NCBI RefSeq assembly: GCF_002072215.1 | Contig: NZ_JXMW01000003.1 | Location: forward strand, 218,749-282,748 | DNA length: 64,000 nucleotides | Reading direction: 5' to 3' | Source: Methanobrevibacter arboriphilus JCM 13429 = DSM 1125 | GTDB taxonomy: Archaea; Methanobacteriota; Methanobacteria; Methanobacteriales; Methanobacteriaceae | Shown here: positions 48,552-58,388 of the stretch, piece after piece | Layout of the letters: the number at the start of each line of letters is the position of its first letter | Numbering within the stretch: the stretch's first letter is position 1 | Program-made: the position numbers and the translations under genes | The notes under the pieces: generated by a model | The model's database searches: none | What the model saw: the letters and a program-made list of their open reading frames with translations, nothing else | Told to the model about the DNA's origin: nothing

Positions 48552-49394
48552 ATTTCTTCTTATAAAAAACATGTTCTATTTGCAATTTTAACTTCATTGA
48601 TATTTTTTCAAAATCCTATATCTATTGCACTTGTTATTATTGGTGCTAGTTTACCAGATTTTGATCATAATATCAAAAAATTAAATGTATATAAAATGAT
48701 TATTATCGGACTTATTTCCTTTATCATCCTTTATATAGCTAACTTACCTTATTTTATAGGGATAATTTTCCTTATAATTCCAATTATTTTTTATTTTTCA
48801 AATCATAGAGGATTTACTCATTCTATTTTAGGAATATTAATATTATCTTTACTATTATCAATAGTTATCATTATGGGAATTTTTTTGATTTATCCCTCTT
48901 TAGAATATTTAACTATAATGAATAATATTGAGAATTATTATATTATTTCTGCTGCTATAATTTCTGCTGCTATAATTGTATTAATATTAGGGATACTAAC
49001 TATAAATAAAAATTTGATTGTTCCTTTTATAGTATTATTCTTATTAGGAATCATATTCTTACCAATTGAGTATTATTCGTTTTTCACCACATTTGATATT
49101 TCATATAATTTTATTAATTGGTTAATTTATTCTATAAACACAATAACAGATATAAATCTAATAACAGGTTTTAATTTACTCCTTGTCAATCAAATGATGA
49201 TATATTTCTTTTTGCCCTTATTCTTAGGATTTTTAACTCATCTTATTTTGGATTCTTTAACTCCTACGGGTATTGAATTATTTAGACCATTTTCATCAAA
49301 AAAAGTACACAAAAAATTTGCAGTAGCTTGTTTAATTCTTATTTTATTATTAGCTATTTTAAAATATTTTTTCACCTATAATTATTATTTTTAG
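48552..49394 (+). CDS. DUF457-like membrane metal-dependent hydrolase, apparent ATT start
   Basis: Multi-pass membrane protein of the YdjM/DUF457 type, with GASLPDFDHN near the N-terminus and HRGFTHSILG plus GFLTHLILDSLTPTGIELF, the His/Asp motifs of the family. About seven hydrophobic helices. The first conventional start in frame (TTG 48597) would cut the first helix. ATT at 48552 is preceded by GGTGATTCT, the standard spacing, and yields SSYKKHVLFAILTSLIFFQN, the usual N-terminus with a conserved His. Length becomes 280 residues. Function not known. Confidence 0.75.
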   Translation: MSSYKKHVLFAILTSLIFFQNPISIALVIIGASLPDFDHNIKKLNVYKMIIIGLISFIILYIANLPYFIGIIFLIIPIIFYFSNHRGFTHSILGILILSLLLSIVIIMGIFLIYPSLEYLTIMNNIENYYIISAAIISAAIIVLILGILTINKNLIVPFIVLFLLGIIFLPIEYYSFFTTFDISYNFINWLIYSINTITDINLITGFNLLLVNQMMIYFFLPLFLGFLTHLILDSLTPTGIELFRPFSSKKVHKKFAVACLILILLLAILKYFFTYNYYF

Positions 49395-49472
49395 CTGACT
49401 TTTCCATCAATAACTATATTTCTGAGATTTTTTATTTCTTTAAGATTTATTTAAAGGAATCATAAAGGAAAA

Positions 49473-49525
49473 TTTTTATATACTTTAAAATTTAATTATT
49501 AATCATGACTAATTGAAATTGTCAT
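49473..49525 (+). promoter_or_regulatory. Putative ehb promoter and operator
   Basis: A TTTTTATATACTTT box (about 49473-49486) would put transcription start near 49505. There ATGAC (49505-49509) and GTCAT (49521-49525) form an inverted repeat with 11-base spacing. The leader to ehbA would be about 220 nt. Confidence 0.4.
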
Positions 49526-49723
49526 TATTTGAAACATAAGATAATACTTTTTCATTAAAAAAGTAATAATATATTGAAAATAAAATACATATTGAAAATT
49601 AACTTATGATTTTAATAGTATTTTGAAGAAAGTTTAATGAAATATTCTATCTTAATGTATGAATTGATAAATAAATATCTTATGATTATTGTATTTCAAA
49701 TTTTTTGATGGAGATCCTTTAAA

Positions 49724-50041
49724 ATGTTTTTAAACAGAATTTATTATGGTATTGCTTATGTAATAGTACTTATATGGGAAATAATCAAATCAACTATTGA
49801 CACTGCTATAAGATCTGCTAAAGGAGGCAAAACAATTGACCCAGTAGTCATCGATATTAAAACTGATTTGACCAGACCAATTTCCCAAACATTATTGGCT
49901 AATAGTATAACCCTTACTCCTGGAACATTGACTATAGATGTTGATAGTGAAAATCAAGTTCTTAAAGTTGCTATTATAGCACCAAGGGATGTAAAAGATG
50001 TTATTCCATTTGAACCTTACATTAAAAAGATGTTAGAATAA
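49724..50041 (+). CDS. ehbA: Energy-converting hydrogenase B subunit A
   Basis: A 105-residue membrane protein of the MnhE/MrpE type, first gene of the ehb cluster. It has an N-terminal membrane helix (about residues 5-25, RIYYGIAYVIVLIWEIIKS) and the MrpE motif SITLTPGTLTIDV. Ehb couples H2-dependent ferredoxin reduction to ion flux, chiefly for anabolic CO2 fixation. GGAGATCCTTTAAA precedes ATG. The next subunit is 336 bases away. Confidence 0.88.
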   Translation: MFLNRIYYGIAYVIVLIWEIIKSTIDTAIRSAKGGKTIDPVVIDIKTDLTRPISQTLLANSITLTPGTLTIDVDSENQVLKVAIIAPRDVKDVIPFEPYIKKMLE

Positions 50042-50377
50042 TTTACATAATTTACATAAAAACTCGAAAAACTTTTCAAAAATTTAGAATTTTTCAAATG
50101 TTTTAGAATAATTTTATAGTTTAAATTATAGTATAAATTAAAAATATGATTATATTAATGTTTATATTAATAATATTAAATATGGGTTAAATCATGGGTT
50201 AAATAAATATGAGTTAAATTTTTTAATAATCATTTATATTAATTTTATGACTACATTAATAATCAAATTAAATTAATAACTAAATTGTATTGATAATTAA
50301 CTTACATTGATAATTAAATTAATAGTTATATGTTTTAATAATCATTAAATTTTATAATCTACTTGAATGTGATAAAA
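50042..50377. other. AT-rich spacer inside the ehb cluster
   Basis: TAATNATTNAATTAATAACTAAATT repeats (50225-50345). No gene; it separates ehbA from the tightly packed block ehbB-ehbJ. Confidence 0.5.
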
Positions 50378-50647
50378 ATGAGTATATTGCTAATTTCAGA
50401 ATATATCTTAATAGTTGCTCTTGTGATATTTATGTTTGCAGCTGTTAGAATACTTACACATAAAACAATAGCTATGGGGCTTATTGGATGTTCCACATTT
50501 TCTTTAGCTATATCAGTACTCCTTTTGATTGTAGGAAATATTTATACAATTGATTTCTACAAAGATATTGCTTTAGCATTACTTCTTCTTGGAGTAGTAG
50601 GTACAATAGCTTTTGCTGTGGCATTGAGGAGGTTTAGTCATGATTGA
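50378..50647 (+). CDS. ehbB: Energy-converting hydrogenase B subunit B
   Basis: An 89-residue, three-helix membrane protein of the MnhF/MrpF type: MSILLISEYILIVALVIFMF, then a central TIAMGLIGCSTF and a final LGVVGTIAFAVALRRF. A TTG start at 50363 is possible, but GTGATAAAA before ATG 50378 decides for the latter. The end overlaps ehbC by eight bases. Confidence 0.88.
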   Translation: MSILLISEYILIVALVIFMFAAVRILTHKTIAMGLIGCSTFSLAISVLLLIVGNIYTIDFYKDIALALLLLGVVGTIAFAVALRRFSHD

Positions 50648-51221
50648 ACTTTTAATAGAAGTTATTCAATCAATCTGTCTTATTATTGCAGCTATTATAG
50701 TTTTAATCACTGCTATTGGAATTCTTCGTCTTGATGATGATATTGATAAGGTAATTTATGCAAGAATTCACATGTTAGGTATGGTTGATATTGCATGTGT
50801 TTTAGCAATGATTGGATTGGGTCAATTTCTTGTTGCAGGTATTTATTTTGTATTAGCTCCATTTTTAGCTCATGCAATGGCTAATGCATACTACTATGGG
50901 GAAGATGATCGTAATTATGAATCTGATGATAGTTTAACTGGTAAAATTAATGATAATGACTACAATAAATTAGCTATTGGAAAAAATGACATTACTATAA
51001 CTGATTCTAAATATAAATTTGATAGTAAAAATAATTTTTCAGGTTCTAAGCATTCTGATTCTATTACTAATGTCACTGGTAATGTCGAGGATAATTTGAC
51101 TGATAATGTGGCTGATAATCTAGCTAATAATGTAACTATTAAAGAAGTCAGTACTGATGATATTGAAAATAGTAATTTAAACCGAAATACAAACCGAAAT
51201 AGGGGAAAAAATCATGATTGA
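50640..51221 (+). CDS. ehbC: Energy-converting hydrogenase B subunit C with Asn/Asp-rich tail
   Basis: Residues 1-92 form an MnhG/MrpG-like membrane subunit with three helices ([51 protein letters not shown]). The remaining 100 residues are hydrophilic low-complexity sequence rich in Asn and Asp ([18 protein letters not shown]). Such a tail is not expected for the family, whose members are about 90-120 residues long. AGGAGG lies eight bases upstream; overlaps with ehbB and ehbD imply coupled translation. Confidence 0.88.
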   Translation: MIELLIEVIQSICLIIAAIIVLITAIGILRLDDDIDKVIYARIHMLGMVDIACVLAMIGLGQFLVAGIYFVLAPFLAHAMANAYYYGEDDRNYESDDSLTGKINDNDYNKLAIGKNDITITDSKYKFDSKNNFSGSKHSDSITNVTGNVEDNLTDNVADNLANNVTIKEVSTDDIENSNLNRNTNRNRGKNHD

Positions 51222-51450
51222 AGTTGTTGTGATGTTTATTGCAGTTTTAGGATGTATCCTTGCAATAATGCAAAGGGACTTGCTTAAAGCAGCTATTCTC
51301 ACAGGAATTAATGGTGTATGTGTAGCTTTTCTTTTTCAATTCTTACTTGCTCCAGATGTAGCTTTAACTCAAGCTATTGTAGGATCTGCTATTGTTCCAG
51401 TATTTTTAGCAATGGCTATTTATAAAACTCAAAGGATGGATGATAAATGA
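51214..51450 (+). CDS. ehbD: Energy-converting hydrogenase B subunit D
   Basis: A 78-residue membrane subunit with MnhB/MbhD-like pattern: [20 protein letters not shown], then [24 protein letters not shown] and a third short helix. In Mrp-type antiporters this domain lines the ion path. It overlaps the end of ehbC by eight bases and shares ATGA with ehbE. Confidence 0.87.
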   Translation: MIEVVVMFIAVLGCILAIMQRDLLKAAILTGINGVCVAFLFQFLLAPDVALTQAIVGSAIVPVFLAMAIYKTQRMDDK

Positions 51451-51872
51451 CTGACATTCTCTTGATTCTAAGTGACACTCAGCTGATGTCTTTGCTTACA
51501 TCAGCAGGATTTATAATTGTAGGACTTTTTGCAGCGATATTCCTTGATAATATAATAAAAAAGATTATTGGAATAGCTTTTATTGAAGAAGGAGCTAATT
51601 TATTTATCATTGCTCTTGGTTATAAATCTGGTGGTGTAGTCCCAATTATTATGCCTGGAATGAGCCAAGAATGGTTTGCTGCAAATTCTGCTTATCCATT
51701 GCCTCAAGCATTAGTTCTCACAAGTATTGTTATAGGGGCAAGTACTTTAGCTGTAATGTTGGCTATATCTATGGTTTTATACAAAAAATATGGTACTCTA
51801 AGTGCTTCTGAAATATTAGGGGATAGAAAAACAAAAAATGTAGCTAATGAAATGGGTGGTACTGATGAATGA
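51447..51872 (+). CDS. ehbE: Energy-converting hydrogenase B subunit E
   Basis: A 141-residue NuoK/MnhC-type membrane subunit with three helices ([57 protein letters not shown]). The glutamates in FIEEGANLF match the proton-path Glu of NuoK. Starts with an ATGA overlap with ehbD, and overlaps ehbF by eight bases. Confidence 0.88.
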   Translation: MTDILLILSDTQLMSLLTSAGFIIVGLFAAIFLDNIIKKIIGIAFIEEGANLFIIALGYKSGGVVPIIMPGMSQEWFAANSAYPLPQALVLTSIVIGASTLAVMLAISMVLYKKYGTLSASEILGDRKTKNVANEMGGTDE

Positions 51873-53358
51873 GTTAATTCCTCTAATGGTGATTATTCCT
51901 GTAATATGTGCTTTACTATTGAATTTATTTCATAAAAAGGATAGAACTGTAAAATTATTAGCTATTTTTGTAGCTATAGTAATTCCTGCTATTCCTTTAT
52001 TAGCAAATTATGGGGTGTATTTTTTCGGTGGACATGCTCCTTTAATCTCTGATCCAACATTACTCTCAACTCTTCCAGCAAATTTACAGAATTCAACAAT
52101 AGCACTATTCCATCCTGCTGTTACATATTCTTATGAAGCATTTCAAAAAATATTCATATTTATATTAGGAATTGTAGCATTTTTTGCGATATTCACATCA
52201 TTAAGCCAAAACAAAAGAGTATCCGGTCCTTTAATGTTTTTAATGTTTATTGGAACAGCGGCAGTCACAGCAATCATGCTTTCAGATGATATTTTCCATA
52301 TATATGTGTTTTTTGAAATAGCTGCGCTAGCTCAGACAGGAATTATATTAACTTCTAAATCTGATAATAATTATGAAACAGCTCTTAAATATATGATTTT
52401 AGGTTCTATTGGTGGTCCACTTTTACTTTTAGGTATAGGATTTGTTTTAGGTGCTGTTGGTAGTGTAAATATCACTGATATTGTTTATGTAATTTCTCAC
52501 AATCTGGTAGATCCTCTTTCACCAACTCTTTTATTTGCATTTAGTCTAATATTCTTTGGTTGGTTGTATGTTTCAGGATTGCCTCCATTCCATACTATAA
52601 AATCGGGAATTTATAGTAAAGCTCTTCCAAACTCTGCAGCTTTACTTCAAACATTTACTGTAATCACTTTTATTTCAGTAGGAATTGCTATATTTAGAAT
52701 ATTTTCATATTTACCTTTCTTTAAAACATTAATTGTAATATTTTCATTACTTGCAATGATTTTAGGTGTTACAATGGCTATTATGCAAACTGACTTTAGA
52801 AAAATGATTGCATTTCTAGCTGTAGGTGAGTTAGGTTACATTGGACTTGGATTTGGTCTTGCAACTCAATTATCTATTACTGCAGGTCTTTTCCAAGCAC
52901 TTAATGAGATCATAGTAACTGCCCTACTTTTCATTGGGTTTGGAACTATATTATATCTTACAAAAACTTCAAACACTAAAAAACTTGGTGGTATGTTAGA
53001 GCATAATCCTATAGTTGCGATTATGGTTTTGATGGGTGGGTTTGCAATGGCTGGTGTACCTCCATTAAATGGATTTCAGAGTAAAATGATGATTATCCAA
53101 GCATCTTTAGATTCTGGATTTCCTGAAATATCTATTATAGCAGTTTTAGTTAGTATTGTAACATTCATGGTTTTCATTAAAGCATACCATTCAATATATT
53201 TAAAACCAAAGCCGAATGACCTAGTGGTTTCTGATAAACCTTTACCCAAGTCATCTATAATTGCTATTGGAGCATTATTAATAATATGTATTATACTTGG
53301 GCTTTTCCCTCAATTAGCTACAGATAGCATTTCACAATTTGCAATGGGGTTGATTTAG
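51865..53358 (+). CDS. ehbF: Energy-converting hydrogenase B subunit F (antiporter-like)
   Basis: A 497-residue, about 14-helix membrane protein of the NuoM/MrpD family, the ion-pumping antiporter-like subunit. Visible are [20 protein letters not shown] with the helix-5 Glu, [43 protein letters not shown] with its Lys and Pro signature, and [25 protein letters not shown] at 51865 has GGGTGGT upstream, better than the ATG at 51847. ehbG begins on the base after its stop. Confidence 0.93.
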   Translation: MNELIPLMVIIPVICALLLNLFHKKDRTVKLLAIFVAIVIPAIPLLANYGVYFFGGHAPLISDPTLLSTLPANLQNSTIALFHPAVTYSYEAFQKIFIFILGIVAFFAIFTSLSQNKRVSGPLMFLMFIGTAAVTAIMLSDDIFHIYVFFEIAALAQTGIILTSKSDNNYETALKYMILGSIGGPLLLLGIGFVLGAVGSVNITDIVYVISHNLVDPLSPTLLFAFSLIFFGWLYVSGLPPFHTIKSGIYSKALPNSAALLQTFTVITFISVGIAIFRIFSYLPFFKTLIVIFSLLAMILGVTMAIMQTDFRKMIAFLAVGELGYIGLGFGLATQLSITAGLFQALNEIIVTALLFIGFGTILYLTKTSNTKKLGGMLEHNPIVAIMVLMGGFAMAGVPPLNGFQSKMMIIQASLDSGFPEISIIAVLVSIVTFMVFIKAYHSIYLKPKPNDLVVSDKPLPKSSIIAIGALLIICIILGLFPQLATDSISQFAMGLI

Positions 53359-53703
53359 ATGGGATTTTATGATAAAATTGTTAATTCACTTAAAAATATA
53401 ATCAATATTAAAGAAAAAATAGGTGAAGATTCAGCTACAAATGATCTTGTTTCTTCAGCATTAGCTGCAGAATTAACTTTAATTTCAACTATTCTCATAG
53501 CAGCAATTTTACTTAGACATATTAATATATTTTTAACAATAATTGTTGTTTTAGTATTAGGGGTATTTTTAGTTGGTAACATGCCACTTATTCCAAGGCT
53601 TAAAAGAGAACAAAGCGAATCTCTGGAAAAGATGACTTTTTATGTGATTCTTACTTTAGGAATTTTAATTACTGTAATTTATTGGGGAACTAACCATGTC
53701 TAA
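53359..53703 (+). CDS. ehbG: Energy-converting hydrogenase B subunit G
   Basis: A 114-residue protein with an N-terminal amphipathic, charged 30 residues and three membrane helices ([56 protein letters not shown]). Assignment rests on position and length within the cluster. It begins immediately after ehbF and overlaps ehbH by eight bases. Confidence 0.82.
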   Translation: MGFYDKIVNSLKNIINIKEKIGEDSATNDLVSSALAAELTLISTILIAAILLRHINIFLTIIVVLVLGVFLVGNMPLIPRLKREQSESLEKMTFYVILTLGILITVIYWGTNHV

Positions 53704-54049
53704 TGAAAATAATGAATATGTTAGAGATAAAAAAGATTCTAGTGAAAAAGATAATACTAATAATTATACGGGTATTAGAACTTTAATACTGTCTATTTCA
53801 ACAGCTTTTTTCTCTTTTACATTACTTGAAGTTATGTTCGGTTTTAAAAACATTATAAATCCTGGTATTAGTAACATTTATAATGCGTTAGGTACTTCAA
53901 TTGAACCTAATATGATTACATTAGTAGTTTTTGATTGGAGAGGTTATGATACTCTTGGAGAATCTTTAATATTAGTAACTGCTGTAATTGTTATTCTTTT
54001 AGTGTTTGGAAGAGGTATTGTTGACGGAAATTCTAAGGAGAAAGAATAA
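53696..54049 (+). CDS. ehbH: Energy-converting hydrogenase B subunit H
   Basis: A 117-residue MbhE/MnhA-end-like subunit with two helices. [20 protein letters not shown] and, after a short loop containing [36 protein letters not shown]. The motif [13 protein letters not shown] is the hallmark of the Mrp/Mbh-type E subunit. The first 27 residues are charged and Asn/Asp-rich. Confidence 0.87.
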   Translation: MSNENNEYVRDKKDSSEKDNTNNYTGIRTLILSISTAFFSFTLLEVMFGFKNIINPGISNIYNALGTSIEPNMITLVVFDWRGYDTLGESLILVTAVIVILLVFGRGIVDGNSKEKE

Positions 54050-54059
54050 AGGAGAGAGA

Positions 54060-54623
54060 ATGATGAGTCCTATTCTTAAATTATTTGCATTTCCATGTGC
54101 TTTTATACTAGTATGTTTTGGAGTCATGACTATTTTGGGAGGCCATATAACTCCTGGTGGTGGTTTTCAAGGAGGAGCAATGATTGCTGCTGGAGTTATT
54201 TTATGTGTTATTGTTTATGGTGTTGAAAAAAGCCCTATAAACTTTTCCCATGACTTCATATCTGCAATTGAAAGTATTGGTGCTATGGGTTATATCAGTT
54301 TAGGTTTAGTTGGTTTGTTCACTACAGGATTCTTTTTATATAATGTAGGTACAGATTTTTATAATATACTTCCACAATATATTGTTAATATATTTCATTA
54401 TCAGGACCCTACTAATGCAGGAATAGTCCCATACTTTAATATATTGGTAGGTTTTAAGGTATTTGTTGGTTTAAGTGCTGTTGTAATAGCTTTTTCACAG
54501 TTTGACAAGATTAAAGAACATGTTAGTGATAAAGAAGATGAACCAAATAATAATGATAGTAAATCTGATATGGATAATAAAAATACCAATGGTAATAAAG
54601 ATTCTCTAAATATAGGAGATTGA
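54060..54623 (+). CDS. ehbI: Energy-converting hydrogenase B subunit I
   Basis: A 187-residue MnhB/MrpB-like subunit: [40 protein letters not shown] contains the [13 protein letters not shown] motif of MrpB. Four helices follow, and then an Asn/Asp-rich hydrophilic tail (residues about 150-187). GGAGAGAGA precedes ATG 54060; a start at 54006 would overlap ehbH without a ribosome binding site. Confidence 0.88.
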   Translation: MMSPILKLFAFPCAFILVCFGVMTILGGHITPGGGFQGGAMIAAGVILCVIVYGVEKSPINFSHDFISAIESIGAMGYISLGLVGLFTTGFFLYNVGTDFYNILPQYIVNIFHYQDPTNAGIVPYFNILVGFKVFVGLSAVVIAFSQFDKIKEHVSDKEDEPNNNDSKSDMDNKNTNGNKDSLNIGD

Positions 54624-54627
54624 ATAT

Positions 54628-54882
54628 ATGTTATACTTAGGCCCTGTAATATTTGGATTTTTAATAGGATTTGTTGTAGGAATAAGAGTTAGGAATACTA
54701 GTAGTATTAATCTCACAATAGGATCTTATGTTATCATATTTTTAGTAGCTCTTATAATTGCATGGCAATCTGGTCCATACCCATTTTTTAATGATGTGCC
54801 TATATCTACATCATTTCTGTCTGCAGCTATTGGTTTGATAGTTGGGGATGTAATTAAAAGAATAATATCAAAAACCCAATAA
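54628..54882 (+). CDS. ehbJ: Energy-converting hydrogenase B subunit J
   Basis: An 84-residue membrane protein with three short helices: YLGPVIFGFLIGFVVGIRV, YVIIFLVALIIAWQSGPYPF and TSFLSAAIGLIVGDVI. Assignment follows from size and position. It ends the tightly packed membrane-subunit block ehbB-J; AGGAGATTGA precedes ATG. Confidence 0.82.
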   Translation: MLYLGPVIFGFLIGFVVGIRVRNTSSINLTIGSYVIIFLVALIIAWQSGPYPFFNDVPISTSFLSAAIGLIVGDVIKRIISKTQ

Positions 54883-54902
54883 ACTAAATAGAATATGTCT
54901 AG

Positions 54903-55140
54903 TTTAATTATAAAATTTTAATTATAAAATTTCAACTAAATGAAGTTTAATTATATAAAATCTAATTATATGAAATTTAATCATAATTTAAATTATGAAA
55001 ATTTTAATATTATAAAGAATTTAATCATAAAGTTCAATTATATAAAATTTAATTATATAAATTTAAATTATAAAAAATAAGTTAAATTATAAAAAATTTA
55101 ATTATAAAAATCTTAATTATAAAAATTCAATTATAAAAAG
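54903..55140. repeat. AATTTAATTATAAAA tandem repeats between ehbJ and ehbK
   Basis: About twelve degenerate 15-19 base copies of (A)ATTTAATTATA(T)AAA fill the 284-base spacer. They contain no gene; ehbK has its own AGGAAGTTAAATC ribosome binding site. Confidence 0.7.
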
Positions 55141-55166
55141 AATTTACGATGATAGGAAGTTAAATC

Positions 55167-56768
55167 ATGTTTTTATCAACAAATAAATGTGAAGGGATTG
55201 GAGAATGTGTTAAAATATGTCCCACTGAAGCTATTCGCCTTATAAATGGTAAGGCTTTTAGTTGTATTACTTGTGGGGCTTGTTTTGAGGCTTGTCCAAA
55301 TCAAGCTATCTTCAAAAATAGATATGGGGGGTATGTAGTTGATAGAGCCAAATGTAATGGCTGTGGAGTATGTGAATTTACCTGCCCAGTTAATAGTATT
55401 CACATTGAAAATGGAATGACTAAAGGTATCTGTGCAAGATGTGGAATTTGTGTTGATTCTTGCCCAACTAAATCTAGAATAGATGGCTTTGATTTAATCG
55501 AAGAGAAACAATTAAACTTTTTAAAATCACTTAATTTAGCTATTCCTACTTTAAACGAATCTAAATCTTCAAAATCTCATACCAAAAGAAACTTTGTTGG
55601 AACAGACTATGAAAATTGTATCTTATGTGGCCGGTGTGAGTATTATTGTCCTACTAAAGCTATTGATGTTAATATAAATCAAAAAGGTGTTTGTACTGAG
55701 TGTAGAGTTTGTACAGATGTTTGTCCTGCAGATGCTATTCAAGAAGGTGTTATTGATCATGATAAATGTGTTTTGTGTTTGAATTGTCTTAAAAATTGTC
55801 CAAACGATGCTATTAAAGCAGACAACTTTGAAGTTAATATTATTAAACCTGAGGATGAAATAACTGGTTCAATTGTTTCATGTCTTAATTGTGGTTTATG
55901 TGCTGATAATAGTACTACTGGTGCTTTAAAACAAATTAATGGTAAGATGCGTTTTGATCCTTCTATTAATATTCAAGGAGCTAAAAATAAAGTAGAAGAT
56001 AACAAATTGAATAATAATGAATTTGATAATGAACTTCTTGATAATATTTTAGATGATGCATTTGATACTAGTAATAAAGTTAGTACTAATAATGAAGATA
56101 TTGAAAGTGATAATAATAAAATTTCTGATTTTGGAGATAAATCTCTAGCTCAAGATGATATGGCATTAGCTAAAGAACTTTTAAAAGCTGATGTTGAGTT
56201 TGAAAAAATTAATCAAAAATCAATTGATTCATGTCCTGTTTCTACACTTAAAGAAGACGAAAATGATGAATTTGCACTTAATGGTTATTGTGTTTCTTGT
56301 GGTAAATGTGTTAAAGTATGTGATAGACAGAATGCTCGTAAATTTATTACAGCTGAATGGGATGGCTCTGTTTCAGATGATTGTATATCCTGTGGAATAT
56401 GTAGTGAACTCTGTCCTAAAGATGCCATTACTTTAAAAAGAGGCACTATTGAAGTAGATATGGATAAATGTATTCTTTGTGAAACTTGTGGAATTCATTG
56501 TCCTGTAGATGCAATTCCAAAAACTACAATGGCTAAAAAACGCATCTCCGATGGCTTCAATTTAATTGATAATAAGCTTTGTATGAATTGTAAATTATGT
56601 TATAGAATTTGTCCTGAAGATGCTATTATTGATAGAGAAGATGTTGGAATGATGGTGGATGATAGTAAATGTATTTATTGTGGTGCATGTCGTAATGCCT
56701 GTCCTGCAAAAGCATTTATTTTTGAAAGAGAATTTGAAGATTTTGGTGATAAAATTAGTAATAAATAA
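55167..56768 (+). CDS. ehbK: Energy-converting hydrogenase B polyferredoxin (subunit K)
   Basis: A 533-residue polyferredoxin with about thirteen cysteine motifs, among them [108 protein letters not shown] and [12 protein letters not shown]. The first motif ([12 protein letters not shown]) is atypically spaced, and [13 protein letters not shown] lacks the final Cys. Between residues about 270 and 345 lies an Asn/Asp/Glu-rich, cysteine-free insert. It carries electrons between the hydrogenase module and its ferredoxin partners. Confidence 0.92.
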   Translation: MFLSTNKCEGIGECVKICPTEAIRLINGKAFSCITCGACFEACPNQAIFKNRYGGYVVDRAKCNGCGVCEFTCPVNSIHIENGMTKGICARCGICVDSCPTKSRIDGFDLIEEKQLNFLKSLNLAIPTLNESKSSKSHTKRNFVGTDYENCILCGRCEYYCPTKAIDVNINQKGVCTECRVCTDVCPADAIQEGVIDHDKCVLCLNCLKNCPNDAIKADNFEVNIIKPEDEITGSIVSCLNCGLCADNSTTGALKQINGKMRFDPSINIQGAKNKVEDNKLNNNEFDNELLDNILDDAFDTSNKVSTNNEDIESDNNKISDFGDKSLAQDDMALAKELLKADVEFEKINQKSIDSCPVSTLKEDENDEFALNGYCVSCGKCVKVCDRQNARKFITAEWDGSVSDDCISCGICSELCPKDAITLKRGTIEVDMDKCILCETCGIHCPVDAIPKTTMAKKRISDGFNLIDNKLCMNCKLCYRICPEDAIIDREDVGMMVDDSKCIYCGACRNACPAKAFIFEREFEDFGDKISNK

Positions 56769-56870
56769 TAATTATCTTTAATAGTCAAGGATATTTTAAA
56801 AAATCTATTTAAAAATATATTTATTATAACTTCATAATAATATTTAACTGAATAACTTTATGGTGTTTGA

Positions 56871-57392
56871 ATGAAAAATTTAATAAGAATAATGCTAGAA
56901 GGAGCTTTTGGGAATTTTAAAAAGGTTTTTTTTGCTTCTAATAGAGTAACGGATATGGAAATGAGAGAAGATATCCTGAATGGTAAAATAAAACCAAAAA
57001 ATAAAGTAGCTATTGATGCTTGTATTGGTTGCTCTGGCTGTGCAAATATATGTCCAACTAATGCGATTGATATGGTTGATTTAGAAACTCCTGAAGAGCT
57101 GATGGATGGATGGATCAAAACACAAGTTCCAAAACTCAATTCAGAAAAATGTGTTGTATGTTATTACTGTCATGATTTTTGCCCAGTTTATGCATTATTT
57201 GGTGAAAAAGCTACAATACATCCTCATGATGTTGGTAAAGTCGAATTAGACCTCGAAGAGCATATGAATAAACCATTTAAGATTTCTGAAGATAAACTTT
57301 CATTTATATCTCAATATTTATCTGATAAAACTGTGATAAAAAATAATACTAGTGAGAATAAACTTAAGAAATTACATAAGTTTAGTAAATAA
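56871..57392 (+). CDS. ehbL: Energy-converting hydrogenase B ferredoxin-like subunit L
   Basis: A 173-residue NuoI-like subunit with two 4Fe-4S motifs: [16 protein letters not shown] and [16 protein letters not shown]. The N-terminal 40 residues ([20 protein letters not shown]) are amphipathic and could contact the membrane arm. GGTGTTTGA precedes ATG. The 220-base spacer to ehbM carries tandem repeats. Confidence 0.9.
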   Translation: MKNLIRIMLEGAFGNFKKVFFASNRVTDMEMREDILNGKIKPKNKVAIDACIGCSGCANICPTNAIDMVDLETPEELMDGWIKTQVPKLNSEKCVVCYYCHDFCPVYALFGEKATIHPHDVGKVELDLEEHMNKPFKISEDKLSFISQYLSDKTVIKNNTSENKLKKLHKFSK

Positions 57393-57398
57393 TAATAA

Positions 57399-57470
57399 AA
57401 TTAAAAATTAATAATCAAATTTAAAAATTAATAATTAAATTTAAGAATTAATAATTAAATTTAGAAATAA
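57399..57470. repeat. 23-bp tandem repeat, three copies
   Basis: AAATTAATAATYAAATTTAARA repeats about every 23 bases three times between ehbL and ehbM, followed by further AAATAATAATT units to 57545. No coding potential. Confidence 0.7.
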
Positions 57471-57611
57471 TAATTATTATAATTACTATAAATAATAACT
57501 ATGTTCATAAAATAATAAAATTAGATTTAAAAATAATAATTAATAAATATTATAAATCACATTAATGAATAAAAATTAATAAATAAAAAATAAAAATTAT
57601 AGAGGGATTTA

Positions 57612-58058
57612 ATGAGCCTTAAGTCATTTTCAAGGGCAAGAGCTGTCCATTTAATGTTAGTATATACTGGAGGATGTAATGGTTGTGATATTGAGATAGT
57701 TAATTGTGTTCTTTCACCTAAATTTGATGTTGAGCAATATAAGGTTTTTTTAACTTGGAATCCTCGTGAAGCTGATGTTTTGGTTGTCACTGGTCCTGTA
57801 ACAAAGCTCAATGAAGCACCTTTAAAAAAAATTTATGAAGCTATTCCAAATCCTAAAGCTGTAATAGCTGCAGGAGCCTGTGCTTTAATGGGTGGAGTTT
57901 ATAAAAATATTCATGGTGATATACCCTCTGAAGAAATTATGGGTCCAGTTGAGAACATAATTCCAGTGGATGCTAAAGTACCTGGTTGTGCTGTTAGACC
58001 AGAAGATGTAATTTCTGGTGTGGTAGCTGCACTTCCTAAACTTTTAGAAGCAGATTAA
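57612..58058 (+). CDS. ehbM: Energy-converting hydrogenase B small subunit (M)
   Basis: A 148-residue NuoB/EchC-type small subunit. [14 protein letters not shown] supplies two of the four Cys for the proximal 4Fe-4S cluster, [10 protein letters not shown] the third, and [11 protein letters not shown] the fourth. [11 protein letters not shown] is the typical flavodoxin-fold strand. It pairs with ehbN. GAGGGATTTA precedes ATG. Confidence 0.94.
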   Translation: MSLKSFSRARAVHLMLVYTGGCNGCDIEIVNCVLSPKFDVEQYKVFLTWNPREADVLVVTGPVTKLNEAPLKKIYEAIPNPKAVIAAGACALMGGVYKNIHGDIPSEEIMGPVENIIPVDAKVPGCAVRPEDVISGVVAALPKLLEAD

Positions 58059-58388
58059 CTATTGAAATTAGATTAGGTTATTTTAAAAATTAGATTAGCT
58101 ATTTAATTTAATATTTAATATTAATTTAATATTAATTTAATATTAATTTATATTAATATAGTTAATATATTATAGAATTTTAAGATAGTTATGGAATTAA
58201 TAAATTAGTATATACTAAAATTACATGATAAAATTTAATAAATTAGAATTAATAAATTAAAAAACTTATTAAATTACTAAAATATTCGTTAGATTAATGA
58301 AATTATTATATTTATATAGATATAATTATTTAATACTTGAATTTACTTAAAAATTAATTATAATGTATTATTACAATTAAGTGATATA
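58059..58388. other. AT-rich spacer between ehbM and ehbN
   Basis: TATTAATTTAATATTAATTTA repeats at 58110-58160, and a TTATTAAATTA-rich remainder. No gene; no clear terminator or promoter. Confidence 0.5.
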
